A stretch of 64,000 nt of DNA, taken from positions 1 to 64,000 of the forward strand of contig NZ_JAGDEL010000009.1 of NCBI RefSeq assembly GCF_017497975.1, in the 5' to 3' direction. The position numbers were made by a program, and so were the translations under genes. Source of the DNA: Metabacillus bambusae (GTDB lineage Bacteria; Bacillota; Bacilli; Bacillales; Bacillaceae). This document shows, piece after piece, positions 9,560 to 20,027 of this stretch; positions within the stretch are counted from its first letter, which is position 1, and the number at the start of each line of letters is the position of its first letter. The notes below the pieces were generated by a model. The model searched no databases. It was not told where the DNA came from and saw only the letters and a list, made by a program, of their open reading frames with translations.

Positions 9560-9765
9560 AAGTGCGTGCCTAAAAAATAGAAAAAAAGAACTAGCAGCTA
9601 ACGAAGCCCGATTAAACATCACGATGTCCTAGAAAAGCTAACGTTCGGTCGTGTGATATATCGTAGCCGAAAACTTTTATTCTGTGAAGAACATAGGGTC
9701 AGCAAATCTTATGCTAGTTTTATTGAACTTTTAAATATCCATTAATAGAAAGGAGATGGAAAACT

Positions 9766-10899
9766 ATGAAAATTGTAATTGCCCCGGACTCTTTTAAGGA
9801 AAGTTTATCGGCTCTGGAGGCTGCCAATGCAATTGAGAGAGGATTCAAATTGGTTTTTCCAAATGCTGTGTACAGTAAAATGCCGATGGCAGATGGCGGT
9901 GAGGGAACCGTACAGTCACTCGTAGATTCTACAAACGGCAAAATCGAGGAGCGGTTCGTAACTGGCCCCTTGGGTGAACCAGTTAAAGCATTCTTTGGAT
10001 TAATTGGAGACGGGAAAACAGCTGTTATAGAAATGGCTGCTGCATCAGGTTTGCATCTTGTACCTGTTAAAAACAGAAACCCGTTAGTCACCTCGACAAG
10101 AGGAACAGGAGAATTAATATCAGCTGCACTTGATTTTGGTGTAAAACATATTATCATTGGGCTTGGTGGCAGTGCTACAAACGATGGGGGAGCCGGAATG
10201 GTCCAGGCATTGGGGGGAAGACTACTTGATGAATTTGGAAACGATATCGCTTCTGGAGGCGGTGCACTCTCACAAATCGTTAGAATAGACTTGACTGGTC
10301 TAGACGACAGATTGAAAAATGTTCAAATTGAAGTGGCCTGTGACGTGGATAATCCTTTAACAGGACCAAGAGGTGCTTCAGCGATTTTCGGTCCTCAAAA
10401 GGGTGCCACACCTGAAATGATAGATTTGCTTGATAAGAACCTGTCTCACTTTGCTGACGTCGCAGAAAGAGCACTTGGGAAATCCTTTCGAGATATAGAG
10501 GGTGTCGGTGCAGCTGGTGGCCTTGGAGCAAGTCTGCTGGCTTTTCTTAACGCAGACTTAAAAAGAGGGATCCAAATAGTCCTGAATGCTGTAAACTTTG
10601 AAGAAGTAGTCAAAGATGCAGATCTTGTTATCACGGGTGAAGGCCGTATTGATAGTCAAACTATTTATGGGAAAACTCCAATCGGTGTGGCAAAAGCAGC
10701 TAAAAAATATGGTGTGCCTGTAATAGGACTTGCGGGATCATTATCCGAGGACAGCGATGTAGTGTATGAACACGGAATTGATGCCCTTTTCAGCATAGTT
10801 CCAGGTATTGTAACACTTCCAGATGCGTTTGAACATGCTGCACATTACATGGAAAGAACAGCAAGAAACATTGCGGCATCCATGAGAGCTGTCAAATAA
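9766..10899 (+). CDS. glxK: Glycerate 2-kinase
   Basis: The protein has 377 residues, the normal length for the GlxK/GarK family of ATP-dependent glycerate 2-kinases, cytoplasmic enzymes that make 2-phosphoglycerate for lower glycolysis. Family marks are the start MKIVIAPDSFKESLSA, the segment GLGGSATNDGGAGM (about 131-144), GVGAAGGLGASLLAFL (about 246-261) and VITGEGRIDSQTIYGKTP (about 288-305). AAGGAG lies eight bases before the ATG. A 206-bp gap separates it from the permease, with no clear terminator, so the two are probably cotranscribed. A decayed copy of part of this gene lies at 19.8 kb. Confidence 0.93.
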   Translation: MKIVIAPDSFKESLSALEAANAIERGFKLVFPNAVYSKMPMADGGEGTVQSLVDSTNGKIEERFVTGPLGEPVKAFFGLIGDGKTAVIEMAAASGLHLVPVKNRNPLVTSTRGTGELISAALDFGVKHIIIGLGGSATNDGGAGMVQALGGRLLDEFGNDIASGGGALSQIVRIDLTGLDDRLKNVQIEVACDVDNPLTGPRGASAIFGPQKGATPEMIDLLDKNLSHFADVAERALGKSFRDIEGVGAAGGLGASLLAFLNADLKRGIQIVLNAVNFEEVVKDADLVITGEGRIDSQTIYGKTPIGVAKAAKKYGVPVIGLAGSLSEDSDVVYEHGIDALFSIVPGIVTLPDAFEHAAHYMERTARNIAASMRAVK

Positions 10900-10990
10900 T
10901 TTCGATGTGTAGCTGTTAAATAATAGGCAAAAAATCAATTGTATTATAGGGAAAAGCTCAACAAGAGCAGTAATTTCCTAAATGTTTTTC

Positions 10991-11038
10991 AAAAAAAGAG
11001 GGTTACTAGCGGAACAACCGTATTTGTAACCCTTTTTG
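10991..11038. terminator. Bidirectional terminator between convergent genes
   Basis: AGGGTTAC and GTAACCCT pair over a 19-base loop, with seven A on one side and five T on the other. It can serve glxK (+) and the membrane protein gene (-) that ends at 11047. Confidence 0.8.
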
Positions 11039-11046
11039 ACTTTTCA

Positions 11047-11697
11047 TTACATTTTTCTACCTTGAAAAGCGTTTGTAGCAAGGAGTGCTAGCATTAATAA
11101 GAATTCAGATATATTATGTAATGCATCGGTCTTTAAAAATAAGTGGATCATAGGTGTTATTCCTAAAAACAAGGTCCCAACAAAATACCATGGCCATTTT
11201 TGCTTCCACCAAATAATAATCGATGTGATTAATAACATGATTGATACACCTATTATCATGAAGGGAGAACCATTTCCTACGTTTTTATAGCTTAAGACAC
11301 CATATTTCCAAATAGGTTCTAAGGAGATGCCCCATACCACTGTTACGAGTTCGATGATAATCAAACAAAGGGTTAATATTATAACGAGCCATTGAACTAT
11401 TCTTTTTTTTGCCCATTGTAGATTTGCATTCACCAAGGTATGCCAGGCAAATAGTACAAGTAAGGGAGTGAAAAGGGCATGCAACCAATACCGGGTTTGG
11501 TTTAATGCTCTAAGTAAATCTCCTTCTCCCCAATATTTTCCGAATGCTAGAATCCCGTTATCATAGAATAAAGCCAGAATAACAATCAGTAGGACATTTC
11601 CAATGTTAATCCAACTGTGATATTTAGCTAAAAGGATACCTAGTATAAATAGAACAATGTAAGCTATGGTAAGTAATAAATAGATAACTGTATCCAT
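11047..11697 (-). CDS. Integral membrane protein of unknown function
   Basis: The protein has 216 residues with about six or seven membrane helices (near 3-23, 30-48, 72-90, 103-127, 147-165, 170-187 and 195-210) and short loops. Notable conserved-looking polar residues in or near helices are His74 in YWLHALFTP, His86 in FAWH and His176 in MIHLFLK. I do not recognise the family and see no catalytic motif. The gene is alone, converges on glxK and shares its terminator. The ribosome binding site is weak (GGGCAGTG). Confidence 0.75.
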   Translation of the reverse strand: MDTVIYLLLTIAYIVLFILGILLAKYHSWINIGNVLLIVILALFYDNGILAFGKYWGEGDLLRALNQTRYWLHALFTPLLVLFAWHTLVNANLQWAKKRIVQWLVIILTLCLIIIELVTVVWGISLEPIWKYGVLSYKNVGNGSPFMIIGVSIMLLITSIIIWWKQKWPWYFVGTLFLGITPMIHLFLKTDALHNISEFLLMLALLATNAFQGRKM

Positions 11698-12027
11698 AAT
11701 TCACTTTCACTGCCCTTCTTTATTACGCCTATCTAAGACTAGGAAATGAAATAATATGCCTTTCTTATTGTATATATACAATACTTATTTTATCCAAACA
11801 TTAATAAGACAAAGTTACAACAAATAAGATATAACTCGATTGAAATCGTTTGGTTAGATAATTCTACTAGCTGAATTCTCTTCTAGAAGAGAGATCAAAG
11901 AATGTTAAAACCTTATTTAGAGAGTAATTATAAACGATATTGTGTGCATTACTTAAAGATCCGGTGTGTTTTCAACAGATAAATAATAAAAACTCAGGAA
12001 TCATTTACGATTCCTGAGTTTTATTTT
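11698..12027. other. Intergenic region, 330 bp
   Basis: It holds the upstream region of the membrane protein gene and the terminator at 11988-12025. Nothing else was seen. Confidence 0.5.
11988..12025. terminator. Terminator of the L,D-transpeptidase gene
   Basis: AAAACTCAGGAATC and GATTCCTGAGTTTT form a 14-bp stem with a six-base loop and T residues on both strands, directly after the stop at 12028. Confidence 0.85.
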
Positions 12028-13467
12028 CTAATAGACAACAACTGGCTGGTAGACACTGAGATTATCATACACAGTTTTCATTACACTAGGGGATACGTTG
12101 ACACATCCACCTGATCCTGCAGTAAGATAGGCATTGCTTGCCCAGTTTTTTCGCCAACCAGCGTCGTGGAAGCCTTGTCCACTGTTTGTAAATGGTGCCC
12201 AATAATCTACCTCAATTGAATAATTGAGATTACCTGACGAACTTCCCGTTAGAGTGTATGGTGTTCGTTTATAGAGGATATACCAAACTCCTTTTGATGT
12301 ATCCTCTTGTGTACTATGTTTTCCAGTAACAACATTAGTTGTCACTACTAATTTTCCATCCCTGTAGATCCAAATACGTTGTTCTGCAATCGATACTTCA
12401 GCATAAGTATCACCAATACCATTGTTTGTTGTTGTTTCATAGCCATAACCCTCATTGCTCCAGCCATTTCCGTAAATATTTGAAGCAGAAACCGATTTTT
12501 CTCCCTTTTCAAGTGCTTCTTGAATCAGTGCTGTTTCTTTATCTACATTAAGTGCCCAGCCATACCCCTGTCCTTTAACCGAAATGACTGAACCTGAATG
12601 GGTCTTAAAGCTAAAATTTTTACCTAATGTGGATTGAGATTCATTAATTTCAGCAATTTTATTTTTAATATTGCCTGGGTCTATTGAAACTTTCAAATCC
12701 TTTGACACAGAAGCACTTTTAATTAATTCGCTTGCCTTTAATGAATAAATTTGATCCTGTACCTTATATTCAACGGTTTGCTGAAGGAGTTCTTGTAACC
12801 TTTTCTCTTCGTTTTTTACAATTTGGCTATCTTCCTTGATTGGGAGTAGGTATGCAGGGCTCAGAAGAATTTTACTAGTATAGCTCTGATTTTCGAAGTC
12901 CTTTAATAGACTTGTAACATCATATTGTTTACCATCAATACTCTTTGAGACGATAATTTTTCCTTCCTCCAGATATGCCTGTGCATCTTTAGGTGCTTTT
13001 AAATCTTGATTCATTGAGATGAGTTTTTGTTCTAGTTCTGTTTTCAGCACTTCGCTACGATACTGGTCATGTTTGCTTGGCATTAAGGAATAATTTTTTT
13101 CCTTGAAAGAAGGAAAAAATGTCCACTGGCCTTTTAATAATTTTTTGACTGCTGGCAGATCATTTGCAGTAAATCCCATCTTCATATCTTTTCCATCTAT
13201 AATTAGTTGTTTTCCAACATAGACTTCGTTCTTTAAAACTGATGTTTGTATCTTTTTTAGGGCCTGGTCAGCAGTCAGGCTATTTACTTTTACGCCATTA
13301 ATCGTAATACCTGTATTAAAATGGGATGCCTGATAATAGCTCATTGTAACTAATATGAGTGCAATAATGATAGTTGTTGTAATAAACTTCCAATTTATAA
13401 ACCATTTAACTGATTTTTTCCGTGAGTAATCAGTTTCTATAACTGATTGTTCTACAGCATTTTCCAA
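12028..13467 (-). CDS. L,D-transpeptidase (YkuD fold) with N-terminal peptidoglycan-binding domains
   Basis: The protein has an N-terminal cytoplasmic tail, one membrane anchor (WKFITTTIIIALILVTMSYY), a pair of VanW/PG_binding_4-like regions and a C-terminal YkuD catalytic domain (last 130 residues or so). The active-site Cys is in GSGGCVNV, 25 residues from the end, with the partner His in GFHDAGW. It would cross-link or modify peptidoglycan on the outside of the membrane. Start: the longest reading frame opens with ATG at 13500, but GGGGGGA lies at the right distance from a TTG at 13465-13467. I therefore take that as the start (479 residues). The gene is alone, with its own terminator. Confidence 0.88.
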   Translation of the reverse strand: MENAVEQSVIETDYSRKKSVKWFINWKFITTTIIIALILVTMSYYQASHFNTGITINGVKVNSLTADQALKKIQTSVLKNEVYVGKQLIIDGKDMKMGFTANDLPAVKKLLKGQWTFFPSFKEKNYSLMPSKHDQYRSEVLKTELEQKLISMNQDLKAPKDAQAYLEEGKIIVSKSIDGKQYDVTSLLKDFENQSYTSKILLSPAYLLPIKEDSQIVKNEEKRLQELLQQTVEYKVQDQIYSLKASELIKSASVSKDLKVSIDPGNIKNKIAEINESQSTLGKNFSFKTHSGSVISVKGQGYGWALNVDKETALIQEALEKGEKSVSASNIYGNGWSNEGYGYETTTNNGIGDTYAEVSIAEQRIWIYRDGKLVVTTNVVTGKHSTQEDTSKGVWYILYKRTPYTLTGSSSGNLNYSIEVDYWAPFTNSGQGFHDAGWRKNWASNAYLTAGSGGCVNVSPSVMKTVYDNLSVYQPVVVY

Positions 13468-13918
13468 AAATATTCCCCCCATACACACCTTTGACAACAT
13501 TAGACTTTAACCTTGGCCCTTTATTAAAAGTTTACAGTTATTTTACGTTAGTATTAAACTTTAACTACAATTCTACTAAATAGAATAGGATGAATTTGTC
13601 GATATTTGTAGATTTACAAAGTTTTATTAAATTAATGGAAATGACAGGTAAAAAGAAACATTAAAAGCTTCTAATCGAATAAGAGTATTTTAGATATTAT
13701 ATAAAGTAGAGGAGGAAACCTCATTTAGAGTTATATCGGAGAACCGTATCATAGGTTTTAATATGTTTGTTTGAGGGGAAACCAAATAAAAGAGTCTTGG
13801 TCAGAGGGTTTCCTATACAGATTCCTTTTTAGAAACCCTCTCATTTACTGTTCACTAGCAGTTTTCCCTGCAGCGGAAATTAGCAACCAAGTTTAATAGA
13901 GCCTTATTTTAATAAAAA

Positions 13919-13978
13919 TAAAAGCACGTTCCTCATGATAAGAACAATTTCTTAGTCATTAGAAACGTGCTTTTTTAT
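13919..13978. terminator. Terminator-like hairpin downstream of glpF
   Basis: AAAAGCACGTT and AACGTGCTTTT pair across a 38-base interior that itself can fold, with a T6 run on the plus strand and a T-rich stretch on the minus strand. It is probably the real end of the glpF transcript, beyond the repeat. Confidence 0.6.
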
Positions 13979-14025
13979 CGTTACCAGGAAATTATAAAAT
14001 TCTTGAACTGTGGTTAAGCGCACGA

Positions 14026-14149
14026 CATCCAGCTCCAGCCCTAGCCCCTCTAGGTCATAAGCTAATTTAGAATTGAAGGCAAAGAACGCCTTCTATTCTA
14101 AATCATCTTATTTGCCTTAGGCTGATCAAGGCGCTTGTGCTTTTGTTCT
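14026..14149. repeat. Dispersed nested-palindrome repeat, copy 1
   Basis: This 124-bp sequence is about 90% identical to 51755-51879. It is one long nested hairpin: ATTTAGAAT and ATTCTAAAT, then GAAGGC and GCCTTC inside, with AGCCC/GGCT and GCGC-type outer arms that are less well kept in this copy. It lies just after the glpF stop. Closely similar elements beginning CAGCTCCAGCGCCTAGCCCC are common in Bacillaceae genomes, from memory. It has no coding capacity. Confidence 0.8.
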
Positions 14150-14211
14150 TTCGTTAATCATGAATTCTCCTTTTAACCATTCAACCATTAATTTGTTTAC
14201 AAATCAGTTAT

Positions 14212-15036
14212 TTATGCCACCTCAGCTTTTAAAAGCTTTTGTTTTTGCTTTTTTATTCCTAAACGATACGATAGAAATAATACAAGGGTAGTTAATGCTA
14301 ATGTAATAAACAATTGTGAAATCATTTTTCCATGGAACCCTCCATTATAGAAGAATCCACCAAGGCATCCACCAAGAGTAGGACCTATGACCGGTATCCA
14401 GGCATATCTCCACTGTGAATCTCCTTTACCTGGAATAGGTAGAAGAGAATGAATGATTCTTGGTCCTAAATCACGCGCTGGATTCATTGCAGCACCTGTT
14501 GATCCACCTAAAGATATTCCTAGAGTGATTATTAAAACACCAACTGCTAATGGATAAAGGCCATCTGTAAATTTATTAGCCCCAATTGATAGGACCCCTA
14601 GTACTAGAATAAAGGTTGCTAATATTTCACTTAAAATATTGGCAAATGTATGCTGAATAGCAGGACTTGTTGCGAAGACACCTAGTATGGCTTTTTGATC
14701 CTTTGTTTCTTCCCAATGAGGTAAATAATGCAAGTATACCGCAGCTGCACCAATCATAGTGCCTAAAATCTGGGCGATTATGTAGCCTATTACTTGTCCC
14801 CAAGGGAAATTTCCTGAAAATGCAAAGACCAAAGTTATTACTGGATTTAAATGAGCGCCACTGTATTTCGCTACAGTAAAAATGGCTAAAGTTACCGCTA
14901 ATCCCCATGCAAATTGAATCGCTAACCAACCAGCGTCATAAGCAAATGACTTTTTTAGAGTTGCACCAGCACATACACTTCCTCCTAGAAAAATTAAAAT
15001 TGCAGTACCAACAACTTCTCCCCAAAAGGCTATCAT
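14212..15036 (-). CDS. glpF: Aquaglyceroporin (glycerol uptake facilitator family)
   Basis: The protein has 274 residues and six membrane helices in the MIP pattern. The second pore motif is intact (NPARD, 185-189) and the Asp after NPAR marks a glycerol-type channel. The first motif reads NPV (64-66, in GAHLNPVITL) where nearly all family members have NPA. The channel would pass glycerol and small neutral solutes across the membrane. Unlike in B. subtilis it is not next to glpK. The ATG follows AAAGGAGG. It is monocistronic, between two terminators. Confidence 0.88.
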   Translation of the reverse strand: MIAFWGEVVGTAILIFLGGSVCAGATLKKSFAYDAGWLAIQFAWGLAVTLAIFTVAKYSGAHLNPVITLVFAFSGNFPWGQVIGYIIAQILGTMIGAAAVYLHYLPHWEETKDQKAILGVFATSPAIQHTFANILSEILATFILVLGVLSIGANKFTDGLYPLAVGVLIITLGISLGGSTGAAMNPARDLGPRIIHSLLPIPGKGDSQWRYAWIPVIGPTLGGCLGGFFYNGGFHGKMISQLFITLALTTLVLFLSYRLGIKKQKQKLLKAEVA

Positions 15037-15116
15037 GATTAACCTCCTTTCTCTTAACGTGTAAGATTGTATATTAACGCTTATGGTTAACCGAATATTC
15101 CGACATGTAAATACAA

Positions 15117-15158
15117 AAATAACTTGATTTCTTAAAATAAGAAACCAAGTTTTTGTTT
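15117..15158. terminator. Terminator between glpF and the bgl regulator
   Basis: AACTTGATTTCTTA and TAAGAAACCAAGTT pair over three bases, with T-rich tails on both strands, directly after the regulator stop at 15159. Confidence 0.75.
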
Positions 15159-15869
15159 TTATAATAAATGACTATTTGCTTGGATAAAGAACTGGGATTG
15201 TTGATAGTTATAAGTAACTTTAGAGAAATCGAATGGCTGTCCATTGGTTAAATGGAAGATGCTTTCAACGTAAAATTTAGGTGATCCATTAGCCAAGCCT
15301 AAATATATTGCCTCTTCCTCATTAAGTTTATCAACATGAAGGAACATATCTGAAAAGCCGACCTTTAAGCCTAATCCTTCTCTAATGTAATTAAATATGG
15401 ATTCAGAAACAATTTCTTTATTCAAATACGTAATGATTGCTTTATTATAAAAGGATTCTTCAAAGCATAACGTTTGCCCATTAATATATCGAAGTCTCTT
15501 CACATAATAAACATCATCATCAAGTGTAATATTTAAATTATCAGCCGCTTCTTGTGTTGGCTTTCTCACATCTAATTCGATGACATTTGAGGTTACATGA
15601 AAATCCTCAAGATCCTTTTTAAATCCTTGATTAGAAAGCAAGCTTATATAGCCTTTTCTTTTATGCCTTCTTACAAATATTCCACTGCCTCTTACTTGGA
15701 ATACGACCCCTTTTCTCTCTAATAAATCTAAAGATTTAGTAATGGTACTTTTGCTCACCTCAAATTGAGCCATTAATGTTTCTAATACTGGCAGCTTTTC
15801 ACCTTGTTGAAGTTTATGATCCTCAATATACTTTTCAATTTCTTTTGCGATTTCTTGGTACTTTAACAT
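15159..15869 (-). CDS. GntR-family repressor (HutC/UTRA type) of the beta-glucoside operon
   Basis: The protein has 236 residues. The winged helix is at about 1-70 (KYQEIAKEIEKYIEDHKLQQGEKLPVLETLMAQFEVSKSTITKSLDLLERKGV) and the UTRA ligand domain at about 85-230. Divergent placement from bglP, with a palindrome inside the bglP promoter spacer, indicates that it represses the PTS genes and is released by a phosphorylated sugar, as in TreR-like regulators. In B. subtilis the bglPH operon is instead controlled by the LicT antiterminator. I see no RAT-type antiterminator before bglP here. The ATG follows GAGGAATAG. Confidence 0.88.
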   Translation of the reverse strand: MLKYQEIAKEIEKYIEDHKLQQGEKLPVLETLMAQFEVSKSTITKSLDLLERKGVVFQVRGSGIFVRRHKRKGYISLLSNQGFKKDLEDFHVTSNVIELDVRKPTQEAADNLNITLDDDVYYVKRLRYINGQTLCFEESFYNKAIITYLNKEIVSESIFNYIREGLGLKVGFSDMFLHVDKLNEEEAIYLGLANGSPKFYVESIFHLTNGQPFDFSKVTYNYQQSQFFIQANSHLL

Positions 15870-15966
15870 ATCTATTCCTCACTAGTTTATTTACTCGATT
15901 CATTGTGATTATTATAGCACAAAGCTACTAAAAAAATTATAACATAACAAATATATTATTTATGTC

Positions 15967-15995
15967 TTGATAAATTATACCGGTACAATTATAAT
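15967..15995 (+). promoter_or_regulatory. SigA promoter of bglP with operator in the spacer
   Basis: TTGATA at 15967-15972 and TATAAT at 15990-15995 are 17 bp apart. The spacer holds the near-palindrome TATACCGGTACA (about 15976-15988), the likely site of the divergent GntR/UTRA repressor. TGAAAGCG directly after the -10 box resembles half of a cre site. Confidence 0.7.
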
Positions 15996-16027
15996 GAAAG
16001 CGTATTATGAATTAGGGAGGGCTTAAA

Positions 16028-17917
16028 ATGTCAGGAAAAGTTAGAGATTATTCTAAGTTAGCAAAAGACATTTTGGAGGCAGTTGGCGGGGAAGAGAATG
16101 TTATTGGAGCAACCCGCTGTGCAACTAGACTTAGATTAGTACTTAAGCGATCAAATCCAAAGGCAAAACAAGCAGTAGCTTCAATGCCTGGAGTTATAAC
16201 AGTTGTTGAAAACGGCGGTCAATTTCAAGTAGTCATAGGCCAGCACGTAGGAGAAGTTTTTGAGAAGTTTGCAGGTTTAGTAAATCTTGATACTTCTGAT
16301 GAACAAGTTGAAAACAAAGGAACGATTTTAAACCGGGTTATTGCAACGATGTCTGCAGTCTTTGCACCATTTGTCTACATTTTAGCTGCAGCCGGTATTT
16401 TACAGGGTGCGTTAATAATAATTAATTTATTGTTTGATAGCTTTGCAGAAACAGGGACTTACCAAGTTTTAAGTTTTATATCTTGGGCACCATTTACCTT
16501 TTTGCCGATTTTTATTGCAATTACAGCATCAAATCATTTTAAAACAAACACATATATCGCGGTTGCTTGTTGTGCGGCATTAGTTAGTCCAACTTGGGCG
16601 GAAATGGCAGCACAGATTTCATCGGGAAGTAGCATTTCATTTCTTGGTTTACCTTTAAGTGAAACAGTATATACTTCATCTGTTTTACCGCCATTATTTT
16701 TAGTTTGGTTCTTGTCTTATCTTGAAAGGTTTTTAAACAAGAGAATGAACGAAGTAATTAGACCGTTGTTTGTTCCATTTTTATGTATGTTAATCATGGT
16801 ACCTTTAACGATCTTAGTTATTGGTCCTCTATCAACAATGGGGGCTAATGGAGTTGCTAATGGATATAATTTTTTAGCAGAAAATGTACCTGCTTTGGCT
16901 GGAGCAATCATTGGAGCTTTATGGCAAGTGTTGGTAATTTTTGGAGTGCACTGGGGAATCACGCCTATGGTACTAGCAAACTATGATTTATACGGTAGAG
17001 ATTCGTTTCAAGCGTATCAAACGATTGCGGTCATTGCACAGGTTGGTGCCGTACTTGGTGTTATTTTAAAAGCTAAGAGTCAAGAAATACGGAAAGTAAG
17101 TATCTCCGCAGGTGTAACGGGATTGTTTGGTATTACAGAGCCCGCGATTTATGGGGTGACATTAAGATTCAAGAAACCGTTTATCTTCGGTTGTATTTCA
17201 GGTGCTATTGGTGCCATTGTGGCAAGTTTCTTTAACCCTTTTTACTTTGCATATGCAGGTTTACCTGGTCCATTGACAATTGTAAACGGTATTAATTCAG
17301 ACTACCCATTGTCTATATGGGGAATTTTAATAGGGGCTGCCATTGCTATTATTCTACCTGTGGTATTAATCCAGATTTTTGGTTTTGGTGACGATAAAGC
17401 AAAAGAAGTAGGTAATGCTGATTTAGACGGTCAAAATGAAACACCTTCTTATGCTAAGAGCACTGAAGAAACAGTAGATTCTCCTTTTAATGGTAAGGTA
17501 ATACCACTTTCAGAGGTTCCTGATGAGGTTTTTAGCTCAGGTGCTATGGGTAAAGGGGTAGCGATCGAGCCATCTGACAATAAATTATACGCTCCGTTTG
17601 ATGGAACAATTGTAATGGTTGCACCTACAAAGCATGCGATCGGACTTCGTTCGACATCTGGTATCGAATTACTTGTACACATTGGATTAGATACGGTCAC
17701 TTTAGATGGAAGACCTTTTAACCTGAAGGTAGAAGATGGGGCTAAAATCAAAAAAGGTGATGTGCTTGTCGAATTTGATAAAGTATTTATTCAGAATAAG
17801 GGTTTACAAACAATTACCCCTGTTATCATAACGAACTCACATGCTTATCAGGATATTATCATCGAAGATATTAAAGATAGTTCATTACATCAAAAATTAT
17901 TTACGTTAGTAAGTTGA
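16028..17917 (+). CDS. bglP: PTS beta-glucoside transporter, EIIBCA
   Basis: The protein has 629 residues and three PTS parts in the order B-C-A. EIIB (1 to about 85) carries the phosphorylated Cys31 in GATRCATRLR. The EIIC membrane domain (about 105-455) carries the GITEPAIYG motif. EIIA (about 475-629) carries the phospho-His551 in LVHIGLDTV. It imports an aryl-beta-glucoside or beta-linked disaccharide and phosphorylates it with phosphate from HPr. The glycosidase follows 13 bp downstream. The ATG follows AGGGAGG. Confidence 0.93.
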   Translation: MSGKVRDYSKLAKDILEAVGGEENVIGATRCATRLRLVLKRSNPKAKQAVASMPGVITVVENGGQFQVVIGQHVGEVFEKFAGLVNLDTSDEQVENKGTILNRVIATMSAVFAPFVYILAAAGILQGALIIINLLFDSFAETGTYQVLSFISWAPFTFLPIFIAITASNHFKTNTYIAVACCAALVSPTWAEMAAQISSGSSISFLGLPLSETVYTSSVLPPLFLVWFLSYLERFLNKRMNEVIRPLFVPFLCMLIMVPLTILVIGPLSTMGANGVANGYNFLAENVPALAGAIIGALWQVLVIFGVHWGITPMVLANYDLYGRDSFQAYQTIAVIAQVGAVLGVILKAKSQEIRKVSISAGVTGLFGITEPAIYGVTLRFKKPFIFGCISGAIGAIVASFFNPFYFAYAGLPGPLTIVNGINSDYPLSIWGILIGAAIAIILPVVLIQIFGFGDDKAKEVGNADLDGQNETPSYAKSTEETVDSPFNGKVIPLSEVPDEVFSSGAMGKGVAIEPSDNKLYAPFDGTIVMVAPTKHAIGLRSTSGIELLVHIGLDTVTLDGRPFNLKVEDGAKIKKGDVLVEFDKVFIQNKGLQTITPVIITNSHAYQDIIIEDIKDSSLHQKLFTLVS

Positions 17918-17927
17918 GGAGGAATAA

Positions 17928-19370
<1,443 letters not shown>

Positions 19371-19665
19371 TATAAATACTTTATCCGTTAACTTAGAAGG
19401 GACGAGAGGAACCAAGTCCTAAAAATACTGAGCGGATAGTATGTAAGGAAGAAAGTAACATAACACCCTATATTTAAACTATTAAAGTGTTTTTCTAGAA
19501 AAACAAACCGCAATTAGAATATAAAACAGAGAGTGGAAATAGTAATAGATAAGGAATGGCTAGACAAATTATAATTACTGCAAATTCCAAATCGTTATTT
19601 TATCTTTGCTTCTTTTATTAACTTTATGTGACCGTTATAATTTTAATAGACAAATGTTAATTTCA

Positions 19666-19697
19666 AGACAGTAGGAAAACCTGCTGTTCTTTTTTAT
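19666..19697 (+). terminator. Terminator downstream of bglPH
   Basis: GACAGTAGG and CCTGCTGTT pair (with G-U pairs) over an AAAA loop, followed by CTTTTTT. Confidence 0.75.
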
Positions 19698-19803
19698 GGA
19701 GAATTTATACTGTGCATGGATAATGACCGTCTGAAAGAAGGTTTTATTCTAAAATTACTGACATTATGCTACTACTGTTGATTAAGATTCTGAAGCGGGA
19801 TGA

Positions 19804-19987
19804 TTGCCGCACGGAAGCTTTTTCTACGCTTCAGCAATTTTCTGTCCTCAAAAGGGTGCAACACCTGAAATGATAGATTTGCTTGATAAGAACCTCTCCC
19901 ACTTTGCTCCGTCGCTGAAAGAGAACGTGGGAAATTCTTCCGAGATATTCAGGGCGTTGGTGTAGCTGGGGGCCTTGGAGCAGGTCG
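19804..19987 (+). pseudogene. Relic of a second glycerate permease-kinase locus, joined by an internal deletion
   Basis: Bases 19804-19830 match 9407-9433 inside the permease gene at 26 of 27 positions. Directly after, 19829-19985 matches about 10375-10535 inside glxK at roughly 85-90%, in the same order and strand. About 940 bp between the two parts is missing, and the join falls on a shared GCT. A one-base loss near 19895 shifts the frame, and no start or stop remains. This is a dead fragment of a diverged copy of the locus at 8.3-10.9 kb, not a recent duplicate. Confidence 0.88.
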
Positions 19988-20027
19988 AACGGTATGGTTC
20001 ACTAGCAGTTCCAAAGAAGGTGTTTTT

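Larger units (their letters stand above)
13468..14211. other. Intergenic region, 744 bp
   Basis: It contains a hairpin at 13804-13841 (GAGGGTTTC and GAAACCCTC, no T tract), a terminator-like hairpin at 13919-13978 and a dispersed repeat at 14026-14149. Between 13500 and 13800 I see only AT-rich sequence without a gene. Confidence 0.5.
19371..20027. other. Intergenic region, 657 bp, with a gene relic
   Basis: It holds about 290 bp of AT-rich sequence without a gene, the terminator at 19666-19697, and the fused glycerate relic at 19804-19987. Confidence 0.55.
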
